DNA of 64,000 nt from contig NZ_JAUORX010000007.1 in the NCBI RefSeq assembly GCF_030548175.1, positions 1 to 64,000 on the forward strand. The letters are read 5' to 3'. Under the pieces are notes generated by a model. It saw nothing but the letters and a program-made list of their open reading frames with translations. It had not been told where the DNA came from and searched no databases. A program made the translations under genes and the position numbers. Shown one piece after another: positions 54,789 to 63,090 of the stretch. Each line of letters begins with the position of its first letter. The stretch's first letter is position 1. This DNA comes from Cognatishimia sp. 1_MG-2023. GTDB lineage: Bacteria > Pseudomonadota > Alphaproteobacteria > Rhodobacterales > Rhodobacteraceae.

Positions 54789-54846
54789 TCAAATACATAC
54801 CAAAAAACTTCAGCTCTGCTCATAGAACACCAAAACCCAACAAAAA

Positions 54847-54870
54847 AGGCCCCCGCAAATGCGAGGGCCT
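54847..54870 (-). terminator. Terminator of rpsJ-rplC-rplD-rplW
   Basis: AGGCCCCCGC-AAAT-GCGAGGGCCT. On the minus strand followed by TTTTTTG, 25 bases after the rplW stop. Confidence 0.88.
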
Positions 54871-54895
54871 TCTTCAATTCATAAAACCTTACGAC

Positions 54896-55192
54896 TTACA
54901 GTCCGGTGGACACGTCGATTGTGTTGCCCTCTTCAAGCATCACGTAAGCTTTTTTGACATCCTTACGGCGGCCGATTGTGCCTTTGAACCGTTTGGTTTT
55001 GCCTTTGGTGATTGTCGTGTTAACCGCTTTAACCTTTACACCGAACAAAGCTTCAACAGCTTGTTTGATCTGTGGTTTGTTGCTGTCGATTGCCACTTCA
55101 AAAACAACCGCACCGTTTTCAGATGCCATAGTCGCTTTTTCAGTGATGATCGGCTTGCGGATCACGTCGTAGTATTCAGCCTTCGCGCTCAT
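54896..55192 (-). CDS. rplW: 50S ribosomal protein L23
   Basis: 98 residues, [21 protein letters not shown] and [21 protein letters not shown]. At the tunnel exit, a dock for SRP and trigger factor. Overlaps rplD by four bases; last gene of its block. Confidence 0.97.
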   Translation of the reverse strand: MSAKAEYYDVIRKPIITEKATMASENGAVVFEVAIDSNKPQIKQAVEALFGVKVKAVNTTITKGKTKRFKGTIGRRKDVKKAYVMLEEGNTIDVSTGL

Positions 55193-55806
55193 TTCAGTCG
55201 AGCCTCCAGTGCTTCGATACCTGCTTTTGTGATCACGAGTGTGTCACGCTTCAGGATATCATAGACGTTTGCGCCCATCGTTGGCAGGATATCCAAACCT
55301 TCGATGTTGCGAGCTGCTTTCAAGAAGTCCTGATTGGCTTCCGCACCGTCGATGACCAGCGCACGTTTCCAGCCCAGGTTCTTAACCTGTTTCGCCAGAG
55401 CAGATGTCTTGCCTTCAGACGCTGCATCTTCAATCACAACCAGTTCGCCAGCTTTCGCTTTAGCGGACAGTGCGTGACGTAGACCCAGTTTACGGAACTT
55501 CTTAGGTAGCTCGTGGCCGTGGCTGCGAACAACTGGACCTTTGTAGATACCACCACCGCGGAAGATCGGCGCGTTACGGTCACCGTGACGAGCGCCACCG
55601 GTACCTTTTTGGCGATAGATCTTCTTAGTAGAGTAAGAAGTTTCAGAACGTGTTTTCGTCTTGTGCGTACCCGCTTGCGCGTTGTTACGCTGCCAACGAA
55701 CGACACGGTGCAGGATGTCTGCACGCGGCTCTAGACCGAACAGGTCTTCGGACAGTTCAACGGAACCGGCTTTGCCGCCGTCAAGTTTGATCACGTCAAG
55801 TTTCAT
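55189..55806 (-). CDS. rplD: 50S ribosomal protein L4
   Basis: 205 residues. The extended tunnel loop with [34 protein letters not shown] is conserved. In E. coli L4 represses the S10 operon. Overlaps rplC by four bases. Confidence 0.98.
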   Translation of the reverse strand: MKLDVIKLDGGKAGSVELSEDLFGLEPRADILHRVVRWQRNNAQAGTHKTKTRSETSYSTKKIYRQKGTGGARHGDRNAPIFRGGGIYKGPVVRSHGHELPKKFRKLGLRHALSAKAKAGELVVIEDAASEGKTSALAKQVKNLGWKRALVIDGAEANQDFLKAARNIEGLDILPTMGANVYDILKRDTLVITKAGIEALEARLK

Positions 55807-56531
55807 GCTTCACCACCTTCCGCAGGTGCTTCTGTCGCAGGTGCTTCAGCTGCAGCGGATTTAAGACCAGCTGGGAACGGAACGTTCTCAGGCAGTTTCT
55901 TTTTCACGGCGTCCTTAACAGTCACCCAACCACCTTTGGAGCCAGGTACGGCGCCTTTGATGAAGACCAAGCCACGATCGGCGTCAGTTTTCACAACTTC
56001 AAGGTTTTGAGTTGTCACGCGAACAGCACCCATGTGACCGGCCATCTTCTTACCTTTGAAGACGCGACCAGGGTTTTGACACTGACCTGTAGAACCGTGT
56101 GAACGGTGAGAGATCGAAACACCGTGAGACGCACGCAGACCGCCAAAGTTGTGGCGCTTCATCGCACCGGCAAAACCTTTACCGATAGATGTGCCCGCAA
56201 CGTCAACTTTCTGACCTTCAACAAAGTGCTCTGCAGAGATTTCTGCACCGACTTCGATCAGGTTAGCTTCTTCGACGCGGAATTCCGCAACCTTGCGCTT
56301 TGGCGCAACGTTTGCTGCCGCAAAGTGACCGCGCATCGCTTGGGATGTACGCTTTGCTTTAGCTGCACCGGCACCCAGCTGAACCGCTGTGTAACCGTCT
56401 TTTTCAGAAGTACGCTGAGCAACGACTTGTAGCTCATCGAGGTGAAGAACAGTAACAGGGATCTGTTTGCCGTCTTCCATGAACAAGCGGGTCATGCCCA
56501 CTTTTTTAGCGATAATACCAGAACGCATCAT
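55803..56531 (-). CDS. rplC: 50S ribosomal protein L3
   Basis: 242 residues, [21 protein letters not shown], core [41 protein letters not shown]. The acidic/Ala-rich C-terminal tail is usual in this group. Two adjacent ATGs (56531, 56528) are possible starts; AGGGG lies upstream. Confidence 0.97.
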   Translation of the reverse strand: MMRSGIIAKKVGMTRLFMEDGKQIPVTVLHLDELQVVAQRTSEKDGYTAVQLGAGAAKAKRTSQAMRGHFAAANVAPKRKVAEFRVEEANLIEVGAEISAEHFVEGQKVDVAGTSIGKGFAGAMKRHNFGGLRASHGVSISHRSHGSTGQCQNPGRVFKGKKMAGHMGAVRVTTQNLEVVKTDADRGLVFIKGAVPGSKGGWVTVKDAVKKKLPENVPFPAGLKSAAAEAPATEAPAEGGEA

Positions 56532-56540
56532 TAAGACCCC

Positions 56541-56849
56541 TTAAACTGAGATCTGAACGTCAACGCCAGCCGCCAGGTCGAGCTTCATCAGCGCGTCCAC
56601 AGTCTGTGGTGTTGGGTTTACGATGTCGAGCAGACGCTTGTGCGTACGGATCTCGAACTGGTCACGAGATTTCTTGTCAACGTGTGGACCACGTAGAACT
56701 GTGAATTTCTCGATTTTGTTTGGCATAGGGATCGGGCCACGTACGTCAGCGCCGGTGCGCTTTGCAGTGTTTACGATTTCCTGAGTGCTGGCGTCCAACA
56801 CACGGTAATCGAATGCCTTGAGCCGAATGCGAATATTTTGGCTTTGCAT
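56541..56849 (-). CDS. rpsJ: 30S ribosomal protein S10 (NusE)
   Basis: 102 residues, [23 protein letters not shown]..., with [43 protein letters not shown]-type core. S10 also acts as NusE in antitermination. The ATG at 56849 is chosen over a TTG two codons earlier. First gene of its block; tuf lies 1.5 kb upstream instead of directly before it. Confidence 0.97.
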   Translation of the reverse strand: MQSQNIRIRLKAFDYRVLDASTQEIVNTAKRTGADVRGPIPMPNKIEKFTVLRGPHVDKKSRDQFEIRTHKRLLDIVNPTPQTVDALMKLDLAAGVDVQISV

Positions 56850-57393
56850 ATTCAATTGCCTTCTTAGGCTTAGAATTGAGAGGTCGAGGTCACATCATTG
56901 CGCCCCCACTTCGAATCCCACATGGGCCAAAACGAATCTCAGCCCACCATTCACAAGGTGTGAATTGGTGCGACGTACACGGGAAACGCCTATGTGGCAA
57001 GGGGGTTTCGGCCAATTCAGCCGGGTTCACACGGGAACCACAAGACCTAGGGTTTTATACCACAGATTCCCCCCAATGTACGAGCATGACAAGAGGGCGA
57101 TTCCAACCGTTCGGCGGCTTTGGGGGATGTTAAGAGGTCATCATGGCGAATCCACGAGGCCCACTTGGGACGGTGGGGTAACGATTGAGTCATCTGGAAA
57201 TTCGTACGTTTGGAGGGGTGAAACGTACGATTCGAGGATTGGAGGAATTGGAGGGCAACAGTCTCAAGCGACCCAAATGCAAAATCAAAGATTTTGCAGC
57301 GCCCGAACCGCCCCCACGGGGCGGGCGCTTTGCGCCCTTCCCTCGGTTCGTGCGCGGCGTTAATCTGTTTTCGCACTTTTTAGGACTTATGGT
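56850..57393 (-). promoter_or_regulatory. Long leader/promoter region of rpsJ-rplCDW
   Basis: A 544-base stretch without a gene. On the minus strand TATAAA occurs at about 57055-57060, with no good -35 at the right distance. A dispersed hairpin repeat lies at 57197-57240, and a GC-rich segment with GGGCGC/GCGCCC at 57324-57340. It probably holds the S10-block promoter and a leader of about 200 bases. Confidence 0.4.
57197..57240. repeat. Dispersed hairpin repeat (TCGTRCGTTT family), copy 2
   Basis: TCGTACGTTT (57202-57211), nine-base loop GGAGGGGTG, AAACGTACGA (57221-57230): a perfect 10-bp stem. Flanks GAAATT and TTCGAGGATT match copy 1 at 15875-15918. Located upstream of rpsJ. Confidence 0.65.
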
Positions 57394-57960
57394 TTGCTCG
57401 ATCTGAACCTCTTTGAAGACAAATTTTGCCGGCCGCCAGCACTGAAACCCATTGGATATGGCGGACTCTCCGTGGAGGCCTTCAACGCGTAGCTAGAACG
57501 CAACCAATCGGCAGTTGGACACCTACCAGCAGAACTTCTTGAACAATGGGTTTACCGTCACTGGTCTGGAACAGTGGCAGGATTTATCCCTCTCGAAGAT
57601 TTAAGTGCACAAGTGGAGTTATGGACTCCGTCCAGTTTTTTAGAAAATGTCGCAACGATTCGTGATATGGAAGAAATGGATCCTGTTTTTGACTACGAGG
57701 TATTTCAAGGCAGAGAAGTAGGTTCAAAACTTCCTACAGCCATCGCTCTTGACGAAGGAGCTTGGGACTACGCACCGATAGTTATGCCTGTGCGGGGTGG
57801 AGTGAGAGATTCACTTGGTGAGTTGAAACGCAGGCCCTATTTTCTGGTAGAGGGACATCAACGACGCAGATACCTAAACGCTCTAATCTCTCAAGGACGA
57901 GAGTTAAGCCATCAAAGAGTGCTGGTTCTGAAAAGCCCAACAATCGCAAATTTCTCATAA
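57394..57960 (+). pseudogene. Unrecognised gene interrupted by an in-frame TAG
   Basis: A single frame reads as protein-like sequence from about 57394 to the TAA at 57960, broken only by TAG at 57490-57492. Upstream of the stop it reads DLNLFEDKFCRPPALKPIG...; downstream LERNQSAVGHLP...WVYRHWSG, then 128 residues from a GTG at 57574. Near the end YFLVEGHQRRRYLNAL resembles the GHxR segment of ParB-like proteins, but no family is assigned. The downstream frame alone could be expressed from the GTG. One T-to-A change (TTG to TAG) would explain the break. No true ATG start is seen, so a 5' truncation is possible. Confidence 0.5.
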
Positions 57961-58062
57961 ATCAGAGGCTTTTTCGAAGAGCCACCCTTCTTTCCATGCC
58001 AGCGAATGTGGCTGAGCCTGCTTGCGCTGCCGAAAGAGGACACCGTTCCGTAAACTCGTTTT

Positions 58063-58190
58063 GGCGGGCTGAAGCCCGCCCTACGGATCGTCTGATGGTG
58101 CGCATGAATGCGCACCCTACAATGCAAAAGGGCGCCCCGAGGGGCGCCCTTTCGTAAGTCTGTCGATGGCGGGGTGAAACCCCACCCTAC
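58063..58190. repeat. Three REP-like palindromes ending CCTAC
   Basis: GGCGGGCT-GA-AGCCCGCC-CTAC (58063-58084), GGTGCGCA-TGAA-TGCGCACC-CTAC (58097-58120) and GGCGGGGT-GAA-ACCCCACC-CTAC (58168-58190). Stem sequences differ but each keeps its pairing and the CTAC tail. A fourth unit is at 51096-51119. Confidence 0.7.
58127..58152. terminator. Perfect hairpin with flanking A/T runs
   Basis: AAAGGGCGCCCC-GA-GGGGCGCCCTTT, a 12-bp perfect stem between REP-like units 2 and 3. On the minus strand followed by TGCATTG, so the T-run is short. It may be a second terminator downstream of tuf. Confidence 0.6.
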
Positions 58191-58195
58191 CGATC

Positions 58196-58252
58196 TTACT
58201 CAGTGATTTTGGAAACATCTTTGATTGTGCGTCTCGGGATCACAGAGTTCAT
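58196..58252 (-). pseudogene. Degenerate copy of the tuf 3' end
   Basis: An 18-codon frame (MNSVIPRRTIKDVSKITE, stop TAA) ends in DVSKITE, matching the C-terminus of EF-Tu (VVSKITE). The last 24 bases agree with the genuine tuf end at 20 positions; the final 12 are identical (TTACTCAGTGAT on the plus strand, at 58196 and 58309). It lies beyond the tuf terminator, so it is probably a relic of a duplicated tuf end. Confidence 0.5.
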
Positions 58253-58256
58253 ACAA

Positions 58257-58284
58257 AAAGGGCCGCTCGAATGAGCGGCCCTTT
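58257..58284 (-). terminator. Terminator of tuf
   Basis: AAAGGGCCGCTC-GAAT-GAGCGGCCCTTT, perfect 12-bp stem. On the minus strand followed by TTGTATG, 25 bases after the tuf stop. Confidence 0.87.
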
Positions 58285-58308
58285 CCGTCTGATCATCAAC
58301 AGAGTTGA

Positions 58309-59484
58309 TTACTCAGTGATCTTTGACACAACACCGGAACCAACGGTGCGGCCGCCTTCGCGGATCGCGAAGCGGAGGCCTTGCTCCATCGCGATTGGTG
58401 CGATCAGCTCAACGTCGAATTTCAGGTTGTCGCCTGGCATAACCATTTCTGTGCCTGATGGCAGAACAACAGTACCGGTGACGTCAGTTGTACGGAAGTA
58501 GAACTGTGGACGGTAGTTCGCGAAGAATGGTGTGTGACGACCGCCTTCTTCTTTTGTCAGAATATATGCTTCTGCTTCGAACTTTGTGTGAGGCTGAACA
58601 GAACCTGGCTTACACAGAACCTGACCACGCTCAACGCCGTCACGGTCAACACCACGTAGCAATGCGCCGATGTTGTCGCCAGCTTCGCCGGAATCCAGCA
58701 GCTTGCGGAACATTTCAACACCAGTACATGTGGTTGTTGTGGTGTCACGGATACCAACGATTTCAATGCTGTCGCCAACGTTGATCACGCCACGCTCAAC
58801 ACGACCGGTTACAACAGTACCACGACCAGAGATCGAGAACACGTCTTCGATTGGCATCAAGAATGGCTCGTCAACCGCACGTGGTGGCTGTGGGATGTAC
58901 TCGTCAACCGCTTTCATCAGCTCAGCGATTTTCTCTTTGCCGATGTTGTCGTCACGATCTTCGAGTGCTGCCAGAGCAGAACCTGCAACGATAGGAATAT
59001 CGTCGCCTGGGTAGTCGTATGTGGACAGAAGCTCACGGATTTCCATTTCGACGAGCTCTAGAAGCTCTTCGTCGTCAACCTGGTCAACTTTGTTCATGAA
59101 AACAACCATGGCTGGGATACCAACCTGGCGACCCAGAAGGATGTGCTCACGTGTCTGTGGCATTGGGCCATCAGCTGCGTTCACAACCAAGATCGCGCCG
59201 TCCATCTGAGCGGCACCGGTGATCATGTTTTTCACGTAGTCGGCGTGGCCTGGGCAGTCAACGTGTGCGTAGTGACGACCTTCGGTCTCATACTCAACGT
59301 GCGCTGTGGAGATGGTGATACCACGTGCTTTTTCTTCTGGCGCGCCGTCGATTTCGTCGTACGCTTTGAAGTCACCATATTGCTTGGTGATCGCTGCTGT
59401 CAGTGTTGTTTTACCGTGGTCAACGTGGCCGATTGTGCCGATGTTGCAGTGCGGTTTGGAACGCTCAAACTTTTCCTTAGCCAT
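58309..59484 (-). CDS. tuf: Elongation factor Tu
   Basis: 391 residues. G1 GHVDHGKTT near 19-27, effector [14 protein letters not shown]3 DCPGHADY, G4 MNKVDQ (canonical NKVD), SALAALE. Complete three-domain EF-Tu. It delivers aminoacyl-tRNA to the ribosome. The str-operon partners fusA, rpsG and rpsL are not upstream; an unrelated lipoprotein gene is. It has its own terminator and a 158-base upstream gap in which TTGATT, 17 bases and TACATC is a weak promoter candidate. Confidence 0.98.
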   Translation of the reverse strand: MAKEKFERSKPHCNIGTIGHVDHGKTTLTAAITKQYGDFKAYDEIDGAPEEKARGITISTAHVEYETEGRHYAHVDCPGHADYVKNMITGAAQMDGAILVVNAADGPMPQTREHILLGRQVGIPAMVVFMNKVDQVDDEELLELVEMEIRELLSTYDYPGDDIPIVAGSALAALEDRDDNIGKEKIAELMKAVDEYIPQPPRAVDEPFLMPIEDVFSISGRGTVVTGRVERGVINVGDSIEIVGIRDTTTTTCTGVEMFRKLLDSGEAGDNIGALLRGVDRDGVERGQVLCKPGSVQPHTKFEAEAYILTKEEGGRHTPFFANYRPQFYFRTTDVTGTVVLPSGTEMVMPGDNLKFDVELIAPIAMEQGLRFAIREGGRTVGSGVVSKITE

Positions 59485-59642
59485 CTCGAGGCGCCTTCTA
59501 TGTTAGGGGGGCCTCAGATTGGCCCAATTGGTCTTCCGGGCGCGATGTATTGGGTTGCGCGCCAAAAATCAAGCATGTGTTTGCGTCAACAATCCACTCT
59601 GGGCAAAGTTGTGATCAGAGCGCACGTGTTGACGCGTAAAAA

Positions 59643-60230
59643 TCAGCTGGATTGTGCTGGTTTCTTGTCTTTCCAGCAGTTTTTAAGCTCTTTTTCCGTC
59701 GGTTCTTCGCGCAGGCAGGCTGCGTTTTCTGCCAGCCATTTTTCGATGGCACGAGCGGCATTCAGGGTGAGCCCCTCAATTTGCTCTTCGCGAGTCTGTG
59801 TGTGACCCGATCCGATGATCAGAGATTCGCCGAGGTTTTCCAGAACGATCACCTGCTTGGGTTCTTCGTGGAACTTGGTGCCAGCCCGGTCATCCCAGAC
59901 GGTTACATTCATCGCCAGCACGGATTTCGGCGTATAGACCAGCGGCACGCCACCGCGAGCCAAGACATAGGCGCCGATGTTCACACCGATATGCACCAGA
60001 CGGTCGCCTTCGTAGCGACCCAGACGTTTATCAAGCTGCGCTTTGAGGGAGGCTGTTAACTCTTCGGGGGTTGCATCCCGCGAGGTTGGGCCTTTTTTCA
60101 GGTCCGGGGCCACGACGATGTTATGGCCCAGCGCGAAATCGCCCAGATCCAATTTCTCTGGGTTCGCGCCTTCTTTGGCACATCCGGCCAAGGCCACGAT
60201 CAAAGCCCCAAGGGCGATCAGACGTTTCAT
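59643..60230 (-). CDS. Lipoprotein of unknown function
   Basis: 195 residues. Lipobox LAGC places the lipidated Cys at 17. The mature region has a conserved-looking VHIGVNIGAYVLARGGVPLVYTPKSVLAMNVTVWDD core. Alphaproteobacterial lipoproteins of this kind are annotated only as hypothetical. The ATG at 60230 has AAAGGA upstream; the frame open to 60284 is unlikely. It precedes tuf by 158 bases. Confidence 0.8.
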   Translation of the reverse strand: MKRLIALGALIVALAGCAKEGANPEKLDLGDFALGHNIVVAPDLKKGPTSRDATPEELTASLKAQLDKRLGRYEGDRLVHIGVNIGAYVLARGGVPLVYTPKSVLAMNVTVWDDRAGTKFHEEPKQVIVLENLGESLIIGSGHTQTREEQIEGLTLNAARAIEKWLAENAACLREEPTEKELKNCWKDKKPAQSS

Positions 60231-60461
60231 GTGCGTTCCTTTGACAGTTTGCAGTTGCATAGCCCAAGGGAGGCCTTGGCGCAAATGATCCTAAGGTATG
60301 CACGGATTGATCCGGCAATTTCATGCTGTTGCGCCCCAAAATGTGGGATGTTAGCCTCAGGGTATGATTGCTTGATATTTCCCCTTTTGGCTTCACGACA
60401 AAAGCATTTGCTGCGTTCCCGGTTTGGGCACGCCATTCAAAACACATGCAAAGAGATATCA

Positions 60462-60830
60462 ATGATCGGTTATATCACACTTGGGTCAAATGACCTGACC
60501 GCAGCTGCGGCCTTTTTCGACGAAATCTTCGGCAAACTGGGCGCAAAACGCGCCTATAGCTTGGACAATTTGATTGCCTATCAGACGGACCCAAAGGCCC
60601 CGATGATCGTGATCAACACCCCCTTTAACAAAGAACCTGCGACCCACGGCAATGGCAGCATGGTCGCGCTTGCGGCGACATCCGCCGAGCAGGTCGATGA
60701 GCTACACGCCTTGGCGCTGTCCCTTGGGGCAACCGACGAAGGCGCGCCGGGGTATCGAGGGGAACGGTTCTATGGGGCCTATTTCCGCGATTTAGATGGG
60801 AACAAGTTTGGGGTGTTTGTTTATATGTAA
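60462..60830 (+). CDS. VOC-family (glyoxalase/bleomycin resistance-like) protein
   Basis: 122 residues, one complete VOC fold: MIGYITLGSNDLTAAAAFFDEIFGKLGA at the N-terminus and YRGERFYGAYFRDLDGNKFGVFVYM at the end, with a metal-ligand-like Glu/His arrangement incomplete. Substrate unknown. The ATG at 60462 has AAGAGA upstream. Divergent from the lipoprotein gene. Confidence 0.88.
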   Translation: MIGYITLGSNDLTAAAAFFDEIFGKLGAKRAYSLDNLIAYQTDPKAPMIVINTPFNKEPATHGNGSMVALAATSAEQVDELHALALSLGATDEGAPGYRGERFYGAYFRDLDGNKFGVFVYM

Positions 60831-60877
60831 GTTGCGATTGGGAACCAACGTGAATGGCAGCAATGTTCGCCTTGCTG

Positions 60878-61672
60878 TCATTTCCCATGCAACGCTTCGT
60901 AAATCCCCGCTGCTAAACATAGGTCCCAATCATCGCTTGGCGCGTACCGCCATGCACCCTCTTCCCATTTTCCATTAATCCATTGCGCAAAGAAGCACCG
61001 CACAAAATCTGGTTTGTTACGGCACGGAAACCCCGACAACCTCTCCCTCGCATTGCCGGGGATTGTTGCCAGAACTAAATCTACGGTTTCTTGAGGTGCA
61101 GTCTCAAAATCATCCAAATCCCAAACGTTATGACGCACTAACCAAGGGCCAAAGTCGTCATTCCAAATAAAAGAGTTTGCGGAAGTAACTTTCATGTATC
61201 CGCATTCAACCATATCTCTACAAACGTCCTGCAAGGCAGGTTTTGTTGGGGAAACGGCCTGATGGCGCTGAAATAAATCCCTGGAATTATGAGAATGGCA
61301 AGCAAGCCCATCTAGAAGGTGATCAAGGTCAGTGCGCGTATGTGGCTCCGCAAAGACAAAGCCATCGCTCCTAACTTCTTGCACACGCCAATAGCCATCT
61401 TCGGAAACAAACATACCTATTCGCGCTAATGCGCTACAACTTATCTCATAATTACTTTGTGCCAAATCATACAAAAGTTCTGCCGAAGGCGACACATCGG
61501 TAAGATGCAACACCATCTCTCCACGCAGCCAAATAGCTACAGTTTTAAGGAGAGAGTTTTCTTTGTCAGTGAGCTGTCGGTCCACCTGATAATCCAAATC
61601 TAATAATAAAATACATCCAAATCGACACTGGTTGATCGCGCAACATTTGGCAATCAGGCACCCAATTATCAT
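60878..61672 (-). CDS. Unrecognised protein
   Basis: 264 residues. No family motif recognised. Several Trp/Cys/His residues are dispersed (WRVQEVRSDGFVF, CHSHNSRDLF, FIWNDDFGPWLVRHNVW, WINGKWEEGAWRY). The region is noticeably more AT-rich than the neighbouring P450 gene, and an N-terminal Cys-rich 22-residue stretch looks dubious, so a start at the GTG near 61585 is possible. Context (VOC, P450) gives no clue. May be recently acquired. Confidence 0.55.
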   Translation of the reverse strand: MIIGCLIAKCCAINQCRFGCILLLDLDYQVDRQLTDKENSLLKTVAIWLRGEMVLHLTDVSPSAELLYDLAQSNYEISCSALARIGMFVSEDGYWRVQEVRSDGFVFAEPHTRTDLDHLLDGLACHSHNSRDLFQRHQAVSPTKPALQDVCRDMVECGYMKVTSANSFIWNDDFGPWLVRHNVWDLDDFETAPQETVDLVLATIPGNARERLSGFPCRNKPDFVRCFFAQWINGKWEEGAWRYAPSDDWDLCLAAGIYEALHGK

Positions 61673-61734
61673 TAAAGGGCCTACACTCTATCATTCCGCC
61701 CCAAGCGCCCTAATATTACCCTTAGAGGTGTCCT

Positions 61735-63090
61735 ATGCTTGATCGTCCTGCCCTGCCCGTTCATCCGGATTTGCACAAAGTGCCGCTTGGTCTGTTGGCC
61801 AGCCTAAAGGCGGCGCGGAATAATTTGTTGGAGATTTTGCCTTATATCGCCGTCAAACAGCCGATGGTCTCGGGCAAGACCGGCCTAAGGTGGCATATGG
61901 TTATGGACCCCGAGGCGATCCGGCGGATGTTGCTGGAGAACCTTGATAATTATCCGAAATCCAATGCCACCAAGAACCTGCTAAAACCAGCGATTGGCAA
62001 TAGTATGTTTGTGGCCGAAGGGGCCGAATGGCGTTGGCAACGGCGGGCGGCGGCGCCGGTGTTTTCGCATCGGAATGTGACGGCTCTTGGTCCCGTCATG
62101 AGCCTTGCGGCGCAGGATTGTTGTGATCGTTTGGCACACGGTGGCAAGGGTGCCGTCAATATGATGGACGAAATGGTGCGCACCACCTTTGATGTGATTG
62201 CCGAGGTCACGTTTTCGGGCGAGGGCAGCTTTGATGCGGCCAGTGTGCACAATGCGATTGATGCCTATATCGCTGAGGCAGGTAAGATTTCGTTGTTGGA
62301 TATGATCGGCGCGCCGGATTGGATACCGCGGCCGGGGCGATTGATGTCAGGCTCTGCTGTGCGCGACATGCGGCGGGTGGCGGATACGGCGATTACGGAA
62401 CGCAAGGCGCGTGGGGCGCGGGATATTCCGGATTTACTGGACCTGTTGCTAGAGGGCGTGGACCCAGAGACCAAGCGCAGCATGAACACGGCAGAGCTGC
62501 GGGATAATCTGTTGACGTTCATTGTGGCGGGGCATGAGACAACGGCGCTGTCACTGTCTTGGGCGCTGTATTTGCTGGCCTTTGATCCGGCGATCCAAGA
62601 TCGCGCGCGGGCCGAGGTGCAATCGGTTCTGCAAGGACGTGCGGCGACGGGTGAGGATGTGGCCAACCTACCCTTTGTGCGCTGCATTATTGACGAGGCT
62701 TTGCGGATGTATCCGCCGGCGGCCATTGTGTCGCGTACGGCTTTGGCGGCTGATACGCTCTGTGGCCGAGATATTCATCCGGGGGATACGGTGATGATCC
62801 CGATTTATGCGCTGCATCGGCATGAGATGTTATGGGACGATCCAGATGCCTTTCGCCCGGATCGGTTCGCGGATCGAAAGGCGATTGATCGCTATGCCTA
62901 TTTGCCGTTTGGCGATGGGCCACGGATTTGTATTGGGGCGAGTTTTGCCATCCAAGAGGCGGTGATCATTCTGGCAACGCTGTTGGCGCAGTTCAAATTC
63001 CACGCGGTGCCGGGCAAAGACCCGGACCCGGTGATGATCTTAACCCTGCGCCCCGAGGGTGGGGTGTGGTTGCAGGCAGAGCCGATTTAG
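61735..63090 (+). CDS. Cytochrome P450
   Basis: 451 residues, soluble class-I-type bacterial P450. I-helix oxygen-binding motif AGHETTALSL, K-helix EALRMYPP (ExxR), PERF-like FRPDRFAD, and haem loop FGDGPRICIG with the thiolate Cys at 399. No ferredoxin or reductase gene is adjacent, so electron partners must be elsewhere. The substrate is unknown. The stop overlaps by four bases the end of the convergent peptidase gene. The GC-rich codon use differs from the AT-rich gene before it. Confidence 0.94.
   Translation: MLDRPALPVHPDLHKVPLGLLASLKAARNNLLEILPYIAVKQPMVSGKTGLRWHMVMDPEAIRRMLLENLDNYPKSNATKNLLKPAIGNSMFVAEGAEWRWQRRAAAPVFSHRNVTALGPVMSLAAQDCCDRLAHGGKGAVNMMDEMVRTTFDVIAEVTFSGEGSFDAASVHNAIDAYIAEAGKISLLDMIGAPDWIPRPGRLMSGSAVRDMRRVADTAITERKARGARDIPDLLDLLLEGVDPETKRSMNTAELRDNLLTFIVAGHETTALSLSWALYLLAFDPAIQDRARAEVQSVLQGRAATGEDVANLPFVRCIIDEALRMYPPAAIVSRTALAADTLCGRDIHPGDTVMIPIYALHRHEMLWDDPDAFRPDRFADRKAIDRYAYLPFGDGPRICIGASFAIQEAVIILATLLAQFKFHAVPGKDPDPVMILTLRPEGGVWLQAEPI

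Noticed and set aside
58063-58190. CRISPR array
   Set aside because: The units differ in stem sequence, with irregular spacing and no constant repeat or cas genes.
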